Below, piece after piece: positions 16,994-25,237 of a DNA stretch of 64,000 nucleotides (within the stretch, counting starts at the first letter, position 1; every line of letters begins with the position of its first letter). The translations under genes and the position numbers were made by a program. The DNA lies in NCBI RefSeq assembly GCF_002934605.1, contig NZ_PTJC01000007.1:310001-374000 (forward strand). The letters run 5' to 3'. The notes beneath the pieces were generated by a model. That model searched no databases and had not been told where the DNA came from. It saw only the letters and a list, made by a program, of their open reading frames with translations. The stretch is from Neolewinella xylanilytica (GTDB lineage Bacteria > Bacteroidota > Bacteroidia > Chitinophagales > Saprospiraceae).

Positions 16994-17803
16994 ATGGTAT
17001 ACCGTAAATATCAACCCTCGATAGCCTTATTGCCGTTCGTTAGGTGCTATTACGTCTGGGAAAGCCACCGGGCAATGGAAGGCGCGCTTGAAGTGCATTC
17101 ACCTCCTAATGGTCTGGGTGGTATGGTGTTCAATTATGAAGACCCCTATCAAGTTCAAGATGCAAAGGGTAGGTGGGAAGACGTTCCTCGCAGTTTTATA
17201 GCAGGGCAGTTTACCAAGAGCTACACGCTGCGCCTTAAGGGCCGACCGGGGATGATCGGTATTGCCTTTGGGCCTGCCGGTCTTGCAAATGTTTTGGGAG
17301 TGCCCATGATCGCATTCACGAACCTGCGTATTGAATTGAAATTGGTCCTGGGAAGTGAAGCCGACCAATTGGAGAACCGGATATTGGAAAGCAAAACCAG
17401 CCAGCAACGCATTACCCTACTGGAAGAATTCTTGTTAAAGCAACTTTGCAAGTCTCGCCTTGCTATAGATAGGGAAGATTATGCTTTAGCTTCCATTGTG
17501 CAGCAAAAAGGCATGCTGTCCATCAGCAAGCTATCCGATGAACTCTGCATCAGTCCCCGACAACTCAGGAGGCGATTCACTGAAAAAGTGGGGGTAAGCC
17601 CGAAGTTGTTTTCCCGCATCAAACGGTTCAACTACGTCTCCTACCTATCGACTTCTGCTTCAAGTAACTGGATGGACATTGTCGATGAAGGCGGATATTA
17701 TGATCAAGCACACTTTATTAAGGACCTCTACGATTTTTCCGGAAAAAAGCCGTCGGATTTTATAAACTACTACCGTGCCATGCCAGCCCTGATAGGTGCC
17801 TGA
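16994..17803 (+). CDS. AraC-family transcriptional regulator
   Basis: A 269-residue regulator. The N-terminal half (YRKYQPSIALLPFVRCYYVWES, LRLKGRPGMIGIAFGPAGLANVLGVP) matches the sensor-like domain often found before AraC helix-turn-helix domains in Bacteroidota (DUF6597 type). The C-terminal ~100 residues hold the two HTH motifs: ISKLSDELCISPRQLRRRFTEKVGVSPKLFSRIKRF and DIVDEGGYYDQAHFIKDLYDFSGKKPSDF. Codon use is more A+T-rich than the flanking core genes, suggesting acquisition. It probably controls the SnoaL-like gene 88 bases downstream; that link is inferred from position. Confidence 0.88.
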   Translation: MVYRKYQPSIALLPFVRCYYVWESHRAMEGALEVHSPPNGLGGMVFNYEDPYQVQDAKGRWEDVPRSFIAGQFTKSYTLRLKGRPGMIGIAFGPAGLANVLGVPMIAFTNLRIELKLVLGSEADQLENRILESKTSQQRITLLEEFLLKQLCKSRLAIDREDYALASIVQQKGMLSISKLSDELCISPRQLRRRFTEKVGVSPKLFSRIKRFNYVSYLSTSASSNWMDIVDEGGYYDQAHFIKDLYDFSGKKPSDFINYYRAMPALIGA

Positions 17804-17891
17804 GAATGTCCTTTTTTTACAATAGCAGGTGACACCACGGTCCTATTTTTACCGAAACTCATCGCTACCATTTTAAAACAAGCACACGACC

Positions 17892-18281
17892 ATGAGCACT
17901 ACGGAAAAAAGTAAAAAGCTGATCCAGGATTACGCGCAGGCGTTAAACACGGACAAATCACGCGCCACCCTTGATAAGTTCATTGTGGACCGCGAACTAA
18001 GAGAACATATAATCTTGTTCGAGGCGGGATTGCCTAATTATCAGCTTGGCATAAAAGACCTCGTTGCAGAAGGAAACAAAGTGGTGTGTCGAGCAACCGT
18101 CCGGGGACAGCATAAGGGGGAGTTGTTCGGTATCGCGCCAACCGGTCAGGAGGTAAATGTGGATGGCTTTATCATGTACGAGATAGAAGATAACATGATA
18201 GTGAACCACTGGATGCAGTTCGACACTATGGCCCTGATGCAGCAGATCGGCAGCAAACCCGTTGCGGCTGCCGCACATTGA
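17892..18281 (+). CDS. SnoaL-like / ester cyclase family protein
   Basis: A 129-residue protein with the cone-shaped alpha+beta fold of the SnoaL/NTF2-like superfamily. KKLIQDYAQALNTDKSRATLDKFIVDRELREHI is the N-terminal helix pair; GIKDLVAEGNKVVCRATVRGQHKGELFGIAPTGQEVNVDGFIMYEIEDNMIVNHWMQFDTMALMQQIG is the typical sheet and C-terminal strand. Members range from polyketide cyclases to proteins of unknown role; the substrate cannot be told. It follows the AraC regulator on the same strand and shares its lower G+C content. Confidence 0.82.
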   Translation: MSTTEKSKKLIQDYAQALNTDKSRATLDKFIVDRELREHIILFEAGLPNYQLGIKDLVAEGNKVVCRATVRGQHKGELFGIAPTGQEVNVDGFIMYEIEDNMIVNHWMQFDTMALMQQIGSKPVAAAAH

Positions 18282-18583
18282 GGTTGAGCCCACCACACTT
18301 CCGCGTCGTCGCGCTCAACGGACTTGGAGTAGCAACTTGAGCGACGGAAAGGTTGGAGAAGGTGGCCGGACTAATGTCCAGTTTGCGGCAGATCTCCCCG
18401 ACCCTGAGCCGGATAGAAAAGCCCGGTCGACAGCAAGACAGCGGATGGGGGGAGCACCTGCATCGGGAATACTTCTGGTGGAGGGTGGGTATCCGTAAAT
18501 CCGCGATGGTGGAAAGGAGGGGGCCAAGTCAACCCCGGCGCCGTTAAGTGCCTTATGATAGCTAACCTCAATTCGAAGCCCAC
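18282..18583. other. 302-base gap without a supported gene
   Basis: Two short overlapping forward frames exist (one giving MEKVAGLMSSLRQISPTLSRIEKP), but neither has a recognisable domain. The stretch may be remnant DNA marking the right end of the 16.2-18.5 kb accessory region. No terminator is evident. Confidence 0.35.
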
Positions 18584-19138
18584 ATGGCACTGACAGAATC
18601 CACGATGGTAGACATCGGCACTACGGCACCCGATTTCAAACTGGAAGACACCATGTCCGGCGCCAAGCTGACCTTCGACGACGTGAAGGGCGAAAAGGGC
18701 ACCCTGGTCTACTTCATCTGCAACCACTGCCCCTACGTCATTCACACCATCGACGAGCTGGTGGACGTGGCCAACGACTACGAGCCCAAGGGGATCGGCG
18801 CGGTCGCCATCAGCAGCAACGACGTGGAGAAGTACCCCGTCGACAGCCCCGATAATATGGAGGCCTTTGCGCTGAATAACCTGTTCACCTTTCCTTACTT
18901 GTACGACGAGGACCAGTCCGTCGCCCGCGCCTACGATGCCGCCTGTACGCCGGACCTCTACCTCTTCGACGGCGAAGGGAAGCTCTACTACCGCGGCCGC
19001 CTCGATGAAAGCCGTCCGAACTCGGGTAAGCCACTCACCGGGGAAGACCTGCGCGGTGCCCTCGACGATCTGCTGGCCGGCAAGCCGAGCCCGGAGAAGC
19101 AATATCCCAGCGCCGGCTGCGGGATCAAGTGGAAGTAG
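18584..19138 (+). CDS. Thioredoxin-like (AhpC/TSA-type redoxin) protein
   Basis: A 184-residue cytoplasmic redoxin with a thioredoxin fold. GTTAPDFKLEDTMSGAKLTFDDVKGEKGTLVYFICNHCPYV is the classic start, with a CxxC at Cys46/Cys49. This branch, common beside oxidative stress genes, resembles peroxiredoxin-like thiol reductases but carries CNHC instead of the peroxiredoxin TxxC site. A third cysteine lies near the end (AGCGIKWK). The physiological partner is unknown. G+C-rich codon use returns here after the accessory stretch. Confidence 0.88.
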   Translation: MALTESTMVDIGTTAPDFKLEDTMSGAKLTFDDVKGEKGTLVYFICNHCPYVIHTIDELVDVANDYEPKGIGAVAISSNDVEKYPVDSPDNMEAFALNNLFTFPYLYDEDQSVARAYDAACTPDLYLFDGEGKLYYRGRLDESRPNSGKPLTGEDLRGALDDLLAGKPSPEKQYPSAGCGIKWK

Positions 19139-19206
19139 AGTAGGGGGGGGCGATCTCTTTTCCTGCGCTCCGGCGCCCTACAAACGATAGGCGATACGTA
19201 AACTCT

Positions 19207-19779
19207 TCATTTGTTGCGTTGGTGCCGCAGCTTGCTCAGGTACTCGGGGGTCAGCCCCAGGTAGCCGGCGAGCAGGTACTGGGGGACGCTGTTGGCGATC
19301 TCGGGGTGGGCATCGCGGAAGGAGAAATAGATCTCCTCCTTCGAGTAGTCGAACATGAATTTGATGCGCCGCTGCGCCGTTCCGTAGGCCGTCTCGTAGA
19401 TTTTGCGGAAGTAGGTTTCGAGCTGGGGGTAGCGGTGAAGTAGCTCCGCCTGTCGGTCGCGGCTGATCTCCAGCACCACGGACTCCCGTACCGCCTGGAT
19501 CGAAAATTCGGAGCTCCTGCCGTGGTGCCAGGCGCGGTAGTCGGTCAACCACCAGTCGGGGATCGCGAACTGCAGCGTTTGCTCCTGTCCGCGCTGCGTG
19601 ATGAAGTACATCTGGAGGCACCCGCTGACCACGAAGTAATGGTGGAGGTTGGGCCGGTCGGCCTCGTAGACGATCTCTTTTTTGTCGAGGTGCCTTTCCG
19701 TGAAGTAGGTCCGAATGTGACGGTAGTCCTCCTCGCTGACGGTGCAGTACAGCTTGAGGTTAGCGAAAAGCTGCTCCAT
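19207..19779 (-). CDS. Crp/Fnr-family transcriptional regulator
   Basis: A 190-residue protein with an N-terminal cyclic-nucleotide-binding-like barrel (KKEIVYEADRPNLHHYFVVSGCLQMYFITQRGQEQTLQFAIPDWWLTDY) and a C-terminal helix-turn-helix (VPQYLLAGYLGLTPEYLSKLRHQRNK). The recognition helix is at the very end, as in the many short Bacteroidota Crp-like regulators. The cAMP-binding residues of E. coli Crp are not evident, so the ligand is unknown. It is divergent from the NADH dehydrogenase gene at 19866, which it may control. Confidence 0.87.
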   Translation of the reverse strand: MEQLFANLKLYCTVSEEDYRHIRTYFTERHLDKKEIVYEADRPNLHHYFVVSGCLQMYFITQRGQEQTLQFAIPDWWLTDYRAWHHGRSSEFSIQAVRESVVLEISRDRQAELLHRYPQLETYFRKIYETAYGTAQRRIKFMFDYSKEEIYFSFRDAHPEIANSVPQYLLAGYLGLTPEYLSKLRHQRNK

Positions 19780-19865
19780 GACGTGTCGGTAAATTCATTT
19801 CTTAATCCAGCTTAACTTTATTGGTAGCCGGGGGGCGGACCTTTGCAGCAGCAATACGCTAAAGT

Positions 19866-21176
19866 ATGAAAGCTGCACAGAGAATCGTCATCGTCGGAGG
19901 GGGCTTCGCCGGCCTGGAGCTGGTCAAACGACTGGGTAACGCACCCGGCATAGAGGTCATCCTGGTGGACGGCAACAACTATAACTTCTTCCCGCCCCTG
20001 ATCTACCAGGTGTCCACGGGTTTCATGGAGCCGTCCGCCATCAGTTATCCCTTCCGCAAGATCATCCGGGACCTGAAGAACGTCCGCTTCCGCTTGGGCC
20101 GCCTGCAACGGGTAGTGCCGCAGGAAAACCGGATCATCCTGGACAACGGAGAACTGACCTACGACGTGCTGGTCATGGCCACCGGTACCGAACCCAACTA
20201 CTTCGGCAACGAACACATCGAGCAACTCAGTCTGCCGATGAAGACCATCAGCGACGCGCTCTCCCTGCGCAACGTCATCCTGACTCGCCTGGACCGGGCT
20301 ACCCGCATCGCGGACCCGGTGGAGCGCAAGAAGTACCTGACCTTCGTCATCGCCGGTGCCGGGCCGACCGGGGTGGAGCTGGCGGGCATACTGTCGGAGA
20401 TGAAAATATCGGTTATGCGCAAGGATTACCCGGAATTGAACCAAATAGACCTGGGCGACATCGTCCTGGTGGACGGGCTGGGTTCCCCCCTGGCCAGTAT
20501 GTCGGCCGAGTCACAGGCGTATACGACCCGCCAGCTGACCCAACTCGGCGTGAAACTGATCATGAACACCCTGGTGTCCGACTTCGACGGTAATACCGTC
20601 TACCTGGCCAACGGCGAGGAAATACGCACCAAGAACCTGATCTGGGCGGCCGGGGTAGCGGCGAAGTCTTTCCCCGGCTTCTCCGCGGAGAGCTTCGGCG
20701 GGGGCCGACGACTCAAGACCGACCGCTTTAACCGCCTGCCGGCCTACGGGAACATCTTCGCCCTGGGTGACTGCGCGCTGATCGTCGGCGACGAGGAATA
20801 TCCCCGAGGCCACCCCCAACTGGCCCAGCCGGCCCTGCAGCAGGCAGCCAAGCTGGCTGACAACCTGCTGCGGAAGCCCGGCGAATGGACCCCCTTCCGC
20901 TACACGGACAAGGGATCTATGGCCATCATCGGCCGGAACAAAGCCGTACTCGACCTGCCGAAGAACCGGTATACCGTAACGGGCTTCCTGGCCTGGTGCA
21001 TCTGGATCTTCGTCCACATCGCCGGCCTGATCAACTTCCGCAACCGGATCCGGACCCTGCTGAACTGGCTGGGCTACTACGTCAATAAGGACCAGTACTT
21101 CCGGATGATCATTAAGCCGAACGAACGGCCGGAGCGGGAGGAAGTTGCGGAGCCGGAGCTGGAGTCGGTGGTCTGA
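19866..21176 (+). CDS. NAD(P)/FAD-dependent oxidoreductase, type II NADH dehydrogenase-like
   Basis: A 436-residue flavoprotein with two dinucleotide-binding folds: IVIVGGGFAGLEL (7-19) for FAD and FVIAGAGPTGVELAGILSE for NAD(P)H. NIFALGDCA is the FAD-closing motif. NNYNFFPPLIYQVSTGFMEPSAISYPFRKI and the C-terminal hydrophobic/amphipathic part (TGFLAWCIWIFVHIAGLINFRNRIRTLLNWLGYY) fit single-subunit, membrane-associated NADH:quinone oxidoreductases (NDH-2), which pass electrons to quinone without pumping protons. A hairpin GAACGG/CCGTTC (21175-21194) overlaps the stop. Confidence 0.88.
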   Translation: MKAAQRIVIVGGGFAGLELVKRLGNAPGIEVILVDGNNYNFFPPLIYQVSTGFMEPSAISYPFRKIIRDLKNVRFRLGRLQRVVPQENRIILDNGELTYDVLVMATGTEPNYFGNEHIEQLSLPMKTISDALSLRNVILTRLDRATRIADPVERKKYLTFVIAGAGPTGVELAGILSEMKISVMRKDYPELNQIDLGDIVLVDGLGSPLASMSAESQAYTTRQLTQLGVKLIMNTLVSDFDGNTVYLANGEEIRTKNLIWAAGVAAKSFPGFSAESFGGGRRLKTDRFNRLPAYGNIFALGDCALIVGDEEYPRGHPQLAQPALQQAAKLADNLLRKPGEWTPFRYTDKGSMAIIGRNKAVLDLPKNRYTVTGFLAWCIWIFVHIAGLINFRNRIRTLLNWLGYYVNKDQYFRMIIKPNERPEREEVAEPELESVV

Positions 21177-21302
21177 ACGGAAGTCCTGCCGTTCGGGTAG
21201 CGCACGGAGAAGGGCATATCCTGATCACCACAGTCTAGTTCCTGTTAGACAATTAGCTGAGTTAGCTGGAATTTCAAAGGTTTTGAGGAACACTAAGCAG
21301 TC

Positions 21303-21755
21303 TCACATCGACGCCACCAACTCCTTCAATAAGGCACCAGACCGATCGCGCCAACCTCCGGCTAACAGATTATAGATCCCGTCGTCTTCCGGCCGAAAAC
21401 CCTCGTGCGACAGCTTTAGGCGGGTGGATCCGCTGTCGGTTGACTCCAGCGACCAATTAACTACCGTATCGAGTGGGCCGGTCTGCCAGGTATACACCAG
21501 ACGGCGCGGCGCCTCCACCTCCTTCACCTCGCAGTTGATAAGACCGTCGAAACCCGGTGCCGGCGTAGTACGGAACGTAAAGTGCCGGCCGACCTCCGGG
21601 GTGATATCGTTGGGGAAGAGCCACTGCTCTACCAGCTTGGGCTCGGTCAGTGCTTTCCACACTTTTTCCCGGCTTGCGTCGAGGTCATAGGTGACGTGAA
21701 TCGCCCGATTTTGATCGGTGGCCTTGTCGTCACTACTATCGTTTACTGTTGCCAT
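21303..21755 (-). CDS. SRPBCC/AHSA1-family protein
   Basis: A 150-residue START-like protein of the activator-of-Hsp90-homologue-1-like branch. IHVTYDLDASREKVWKALTEPKLVEQWLFPNDITPEVGRHFTF and RLVYTWQTGPLDTVVNWSLES...GSTRLKLSHEGF are diagnostic. Members bind hydrophobic ligands in a helix-grip cavity; the role in bacteria is usually unknown. The frame remains open far upstream but that part overlaps the divergent AraC gene region, so ATG at 21755 (MATVNDSS) is chosen. Confidence 0.87.
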   Translation of the reverse strand: MATVNDSSDDKATDQNRAIHVTYDLDASREKVWKALTEPKLVEQWLFPNDITPEVGRHFTFRTTPAPGFDGLINCEVKEVEAPRRLVYTWQTGPLDTVVNWSLESTDSGSTRLKLSHEGFRPEDDGIYNLLAGGWRDRSGALLKELVASM

Positions 21756-21927
21756 AGCCCGTCTTACTAGTTTCTCCTCAAACCCTGTGGTAAGGAGTAA
21801 GTTTGGGTGGGACGGCAATCGGCTACAACGGGCGGACCATCCCCCCGCCCCAAAACTTTTCCCCACCCCCAGGCCTTTTTTCTCCGCGATCCACGCATGG
21901 TGCTGGACCGGTGAAGATGTGTATCCC

Positions 21928-22782
21928 ATGAACGACCAGGCAATGAATATCCCGGCACAGCGGAGCAGCTTACCGGTCTGTATGGCCTCCCGGCAGGGCG
22001 TTGTGCTACCCAACACGGGCTGCACGGCGGACGAGCAGGCGGAACGCTCCGTAGGCTACTACCTCTCCTTCGTGAGCAAGGGCACCTCGAGCTACGAAGT
22101 GGATCTGGAAAAGGTATCCGTCACCGACGGGCAGCTACTTTTCGTCCGTCCCAATCAGCTCTTGACGCACCCCACCTCCGATACGGCGGAGGAGTACTAC
22201 CAAATCGCCTTCGACGACCGTACCCTGGCCCTGCTGCCCCGGCAGTTTGGCTTCCTACTCCATCCGAACCATACGGCCGTCGTCGACTTCGACGAAGCTA
22301 CGGCCGCGCGGGTGACCGCTGCCTTCGCGATCATCGAAAACCTGCTGCGCCACCCCAAGGGCGCGCGTACGGATTCCCCCATTTTCCTGTCTTACCTCAC
22401 CAGCCTGTTGACGGAGTTGGAACACGCCTACAGCCTGGTTGAAAAGCGGCCCGTCAACGCCCGGATGGCCAAATTCGCCGAGTTTAAGGACGCCGTGGAG
22501 CGGCACCTGACGGAGCAGGTATCAGTGAGCCATATCGCCGAGGAGCTGGCCACGAGCCCGAGTACGCTGTACGGGATCGTGAAGGAAGTGGCGGGCACCT
22601 CCCCGAAGGAGTACATTACCAACCGCCTGATGCTGGAGGCGCAGCGGCGGCTCTACCTCGAGCAGCCCAGCATCAAGGAACTCGCCTACGACCTGGGCTA
22701 CAGCGACCCGGACTACTTCTCCCGGCAATTCAAGAAGTTTACGGGCAAGAGTGTCGGACAATTTATGGAGTCCGTAAACTGA
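21928..22782 (+). CDS. AraC-family transcriptional regulator
   Basis: A 284-residue regulator with an N-terminal cupin-like AraC-binding domain (YYLSFVSKGTSSYEVDLEKVSVTDGQLLFVRPNQLLTH) and a C-terminal double HTH domain (VSVSHIAEELATSPSTLYGIVKEVAGTSPKEYITNRLMLEAQRRLYLEQPSIKELAYDLGYSDPDYFSRQFKKFTGKSVGQF). The frame is open earlier, but that part is arginine/proline-rich and overlaps the AHSA1 promoter region, so ATG at 21928 is preferred. It precedes an SDR gene by 88 bases and is the likely regulator of it. Confidence 0.9.
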   Translation: MNDQAMNIPAQRSSLPVCMASRQGVVLPNTGCTADEQAERSVGYYLSFVSKGTSSYEVDLEKVSVTDGQLLFVRPNQLLTHPTSDTAEEYYQIAFDDRTLALLPRQFGFLLHPNHTAVVDFDEATAARVTAAFAIIENLLRHPKGARTDSPIFLSYLTSLLTELEHAYSLVEKRPVNARMAKFAEFKDAVERHLTEQVSVSHIAEELATSPSTLYGIVKEVAGTSPKEYITNRLMLEAQRRLYLEQPSIKELAYDLGYSDPDYFSRQFKKFTGKSVGQFMESVN

Positions 22783-22834
22783 TTTGTCCGGGTTTCCGAA
22801 TGATTTCTCCGGTATAGTCGACCGGTACCCCCGG

Positions 22835-22842
22835 TAGTTTTG
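22835..22842 (+). promoter_or_regulatory. Candidate -7 promoter element for the SDR gene
   Basis: TAGTTTTG matches the Bacteroidota TAnnTTTG consensus and lies 28 bases before the SDR start. A clear -33 box is not visible. Confidence 0.4.
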
Positions 22843-22870
22843 CCCTATCAATTAACGCAATACTACCCCC

Positions 22871-23605
22871 ATGAAAACTGCATTAGTCACCGGCGCCAAC
22901 AAAGGCATCGGCCTCGGAATCGCTCGCCAGCTGGCCCGGGAAGGCATTTACGTCTACCTCGGCAGCCGCAACCCGGAGAACGGCCGGAAAGCGGTCGAAC
23001 AACTGAAATCAGAAGGTTTGACCAACCTCGAAACCGTCCAGTTGGACGTAAGCGACCAGGCCTCCGTCGACGCCGCCCGGGCGTACATCGCCGGCAAGGT
23101 CGATACCCTCGATATCCTCATCAACAATGCGGGCGTCGGCGGCGGCACCGAGCAGCGCTCCCTGACCATGGATCCCGACGCGATCAAGGAGATATTCGAG
23201 ACCAATTACTACGGCGTGGTCCGCATGACCCAGGCCTTCGTCGACCTGATGCAGGGCTCCGACGCCCCGCGGATCGTCAACGTGAGCACGGGCCTGGCCT
23301 CGCAGACCGTGGCGACCGATACGACCAACTCCTACTACGACTACAAGCTTACGGGCTACCAGTCTTCCAAAACCGCCCTGAATATGTACACCATCCAGGT
23401 CGCCTATGACCTGCGGGATACCAACTTCCGGGTGAACGCCGTCTGCCCCGGCGCCATCGACACCGACATGAACCGGAACCCGGGCACCGAGCCGGTGGAA
23501 GTCGGTGCGGCGCGTATCGTCAAGTATGCGCTGATCGGGGAGGACGGGCCTACGGGAAAATACTTCAGCGAGGTGCTCTTCGGGGACGATGAAGGCAAAT
23601 GGTAG
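22871..23605 (+). CDS. SDR-family NAD(P)-dependent oxidoreductase
   Basis: A 244-residue classical short-chain dehydrogenase, carbonyl-reductase-like. It has TGANKGIG (7-14), NNAG (85-88), Ser139 and Tyr163/Lys167 (YQSSK). The VCPGAIDTDMN segment follows the active site as usual. Substrate is unknown. It is clearly related to the SDR at 40862, which has the same start (TGAN..IGL), the same EDGPTGK/PDGPTGQ ending and also follows a regulator gene. A terminator lies 44 bases after the stop. Confidence 0.9.
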   Translation: MKTALVTGANKGIGLGIARQLAREGIYVYLGSRNPENGRKAVEQLKSEGLTNLETVQLDVSDQASVDAARAYIAGKVDTLDILINNAGVGGGTEQRSLTMDPDAIKEIFETNYYGVVRMTQAFVDLMQGSDAPRIVNVSTGLASQTVATDTTNSYYDYKLTGYQSSKTALNMYTIQVAYDLRDTNFRVNAVCPGAIDTDMNRNPGTEPVEVGAARIVKYALIGEDGPTGKYFSEVLFGDDEGKW

Positions 23606-23648
23606 TGAAGACGAACCAGGCCGTCAGCCTGCTTTGATCTTTAATACG

Positions 23649-23686
23649 ACACCCCCGTGCGCGGTATATGCGGGCGGGGGTGTTTT
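23649..23686 (+). terminator. Rho-independent terminator
   Basis: ACACCCCCG (23649-23657) pairs with CGGGGGTGT (23675-23683), followed by TTTT. It ends the transcript of the SDR gene. Confidence 0.85.
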
Positions 23687-23817
23687 GTATTTGGGCGGCG
23701 GGGCGCAGGAGAAGGGAAATGACCCGGAAGCTAGCTCACCTGACAAATGATTTGTCCACCCGAAATGGGTGATACCTGACTGTCAAAGGCGCCACCGCAA
23801 GCCGGCTGCACCCATAT

Positions 23818-24465
23818 TCATCCGGATCGGGACCAGCCGTAGATCAGCCGTTGCAGACTTCTTCGACGCCTACAAGGCTCTCCGCCGGCTTGACGATAGC
23901 GCAGTGTCCATACCATGTAAAACAGCCACCTGAACGTAGTTACCGCTCCAACCAGTAAAAAGACAACTACAAGAATCAGCATAAGAATCACCGCACCGAT
24001 AAACGCTGAATCTTTGAATTTCTGAACGGTCGTCCTTTTGTCTACAGGCGATTCGTTTTTCTTTCCACCGTACGTAGGAATATGACCTACTTCTTTCTCG
24101 GCCTTGGTCTGCAGCGAGGAAAGAAGGTGTTTGACGCCGTCGGGTAAACGGTTTTCCTCGCCGTAAAACTTGAGGTCCCGCAGCGCTTTGTACCCCGATC
24201 CGTTTATACTCTCCAAATACAAGCTTACCGCCTCCTTTATCCTTGGGTCATCGTCTTCAATCAGCAGCCAATAAAGGCCGGCCTTGTCGATTCTTCCTAC
24301 CTGAAAGTATATTTCTCCAAGTTTTCTTCTGAATTCCAAGTTGTTTGGATAGGCACGGATAAATCCATGCGACCGGTCAATAGCCTTCGAGACTAAGCCT
24401 CTCTTTAGATCTTTATCTATTCTTGCTAATCTATCATTAACCTCAAACCTGTCTAGCACCTTCAT
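23818..24465 (-). CDS. DUF6584 family protein with C-terminal membrane segment
   Basis: A 215-residue protein. MKVLDRFEVNDRLARIDKDLKRGLVSKAIDRSHGFIRAYPNNLEFRRKLGEIYFQVGRIDKAGLYWLLIEDDDPRIKEAV matches the DUF6584 family, a TPR-like helical domain of unknown function often scattered near immunity or accessory genes. One hydrophobic segment (about 154-180) would anchor it in the membrane, leaving a short Arg-rich tail. The frame is open 42 codons further, but ATG at 24465 is the family start. Composition is more A+T-rich than the core, and it forms the left edge of the A+T-rich island. Confidence 0.8.
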   Translation of the reverse strand: MKVLDRFEVNDRLARIDKDLKRGLVSKAIDRSHGFIRAYPNNLEFRRKLGEIYFQVGRIDKAGLYWLLIEDDDPRIKEAVSLYLESINGSGYKALRDLKFYGEENRLPDGVKHLLSSLQTKAEKEVGHIPTYGGKKNESPVDKRTTVQKFKDSAFIGAVILMLILVVVFLLVGAVTTFRWLFYMVWTLRYRQAGGEPCRRRRSLQRLIYGWSRSG

Positions 24466-25233
24466 TTTTGCGTATGGAACCTGGTTGGGTAATTGATCGC
24501 GTTGGCTAAAAGTAAGGGTTGGTCTTTTTGGAAAGGTGAGTACCACGGGTAAAACCCAGAAGGGTATCGTGGCCAGCTTAGCCTTTTGCAATCAGCAAGG
24601 TGGCCCGGCGACCTGGCGAAAGAAGATACTGGTTTTACTGGAGCAGGCGCTGGAGAGCCTACTCGACGCCCCCTGGACCAAAAGCGAGGTAAGCAATACC
24701 CAAAAATCATCGCCTCCCGGCGCCGCAACTGGGACAATCTGACCCTCATATTTAACTATAGTCCGCTTATCCGCCGCGTCACCTGGGGAAGGCCCCCTAG
24801 ATGTAAGCTCAATCACGAACGCCATGTAGGCCTTCCACCGGCAGTTCGGGCGGGTGACCAAGACAAAGGCTTCTTCTACCTCCGATACGGCGCTGATGTC
24901 CGCCGAAGGCAGCAGCGAAGCTAACCTGCTCTACCTCGTCCAGCGCGTCGTCACCGCCAAAGGGCATAAGCCTATGCACAACTGGAACCGGATCTTATCG
25001 CAACAGGCCATCCTCCACGATGACCGATTGCGCCTGGACCTTTGAGCCGGGGAAGATGGCCTATTCACTTTTTAACTTAACCTTTAATCCTAAAAAGAAT
25101 TACTGACACACTTTATGCAATACTCTCTAAGGCGGCCGGATACGGCCTAAAACCGGGCAGCAACTGAGGATGAGGTATTATGAGTGAACTCTTAACTTAA
25201 TGGTATTGGCGCGGTGTTGCGCGCATTTTTAAC
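24466..25233. other. 768-base gap at the island edge, with possible decayed reading frame
   Basis: No intact gene is supported. One forward frame (24536 to 25045) is open except for two internal stops and reads partly protein-like (ATWRKKILVLLEQALESLL; EANLLYLVQRVVTAKGHK), but I cannot place it in a family. The right part (25046-25233) is A+T-rich and carries three copies of TTAACTTAA ahead of the methyltransferase stop. Confidence 0.4.
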
Positions 25234-25237
25234 TTAA
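25069..25237. repeat. Three copies of TTAACTTAA at the island border
   Basis: TTTTTAACTTAA occurs at 25069-25080 and 25226-25237, and the shorter TTAACTTAA at 25192-25200. The last overlaps the methyltransferase stop codon. They could be remnants of insertion or integration, or chance in A+T-rich DNA. Confidence 0.5.
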
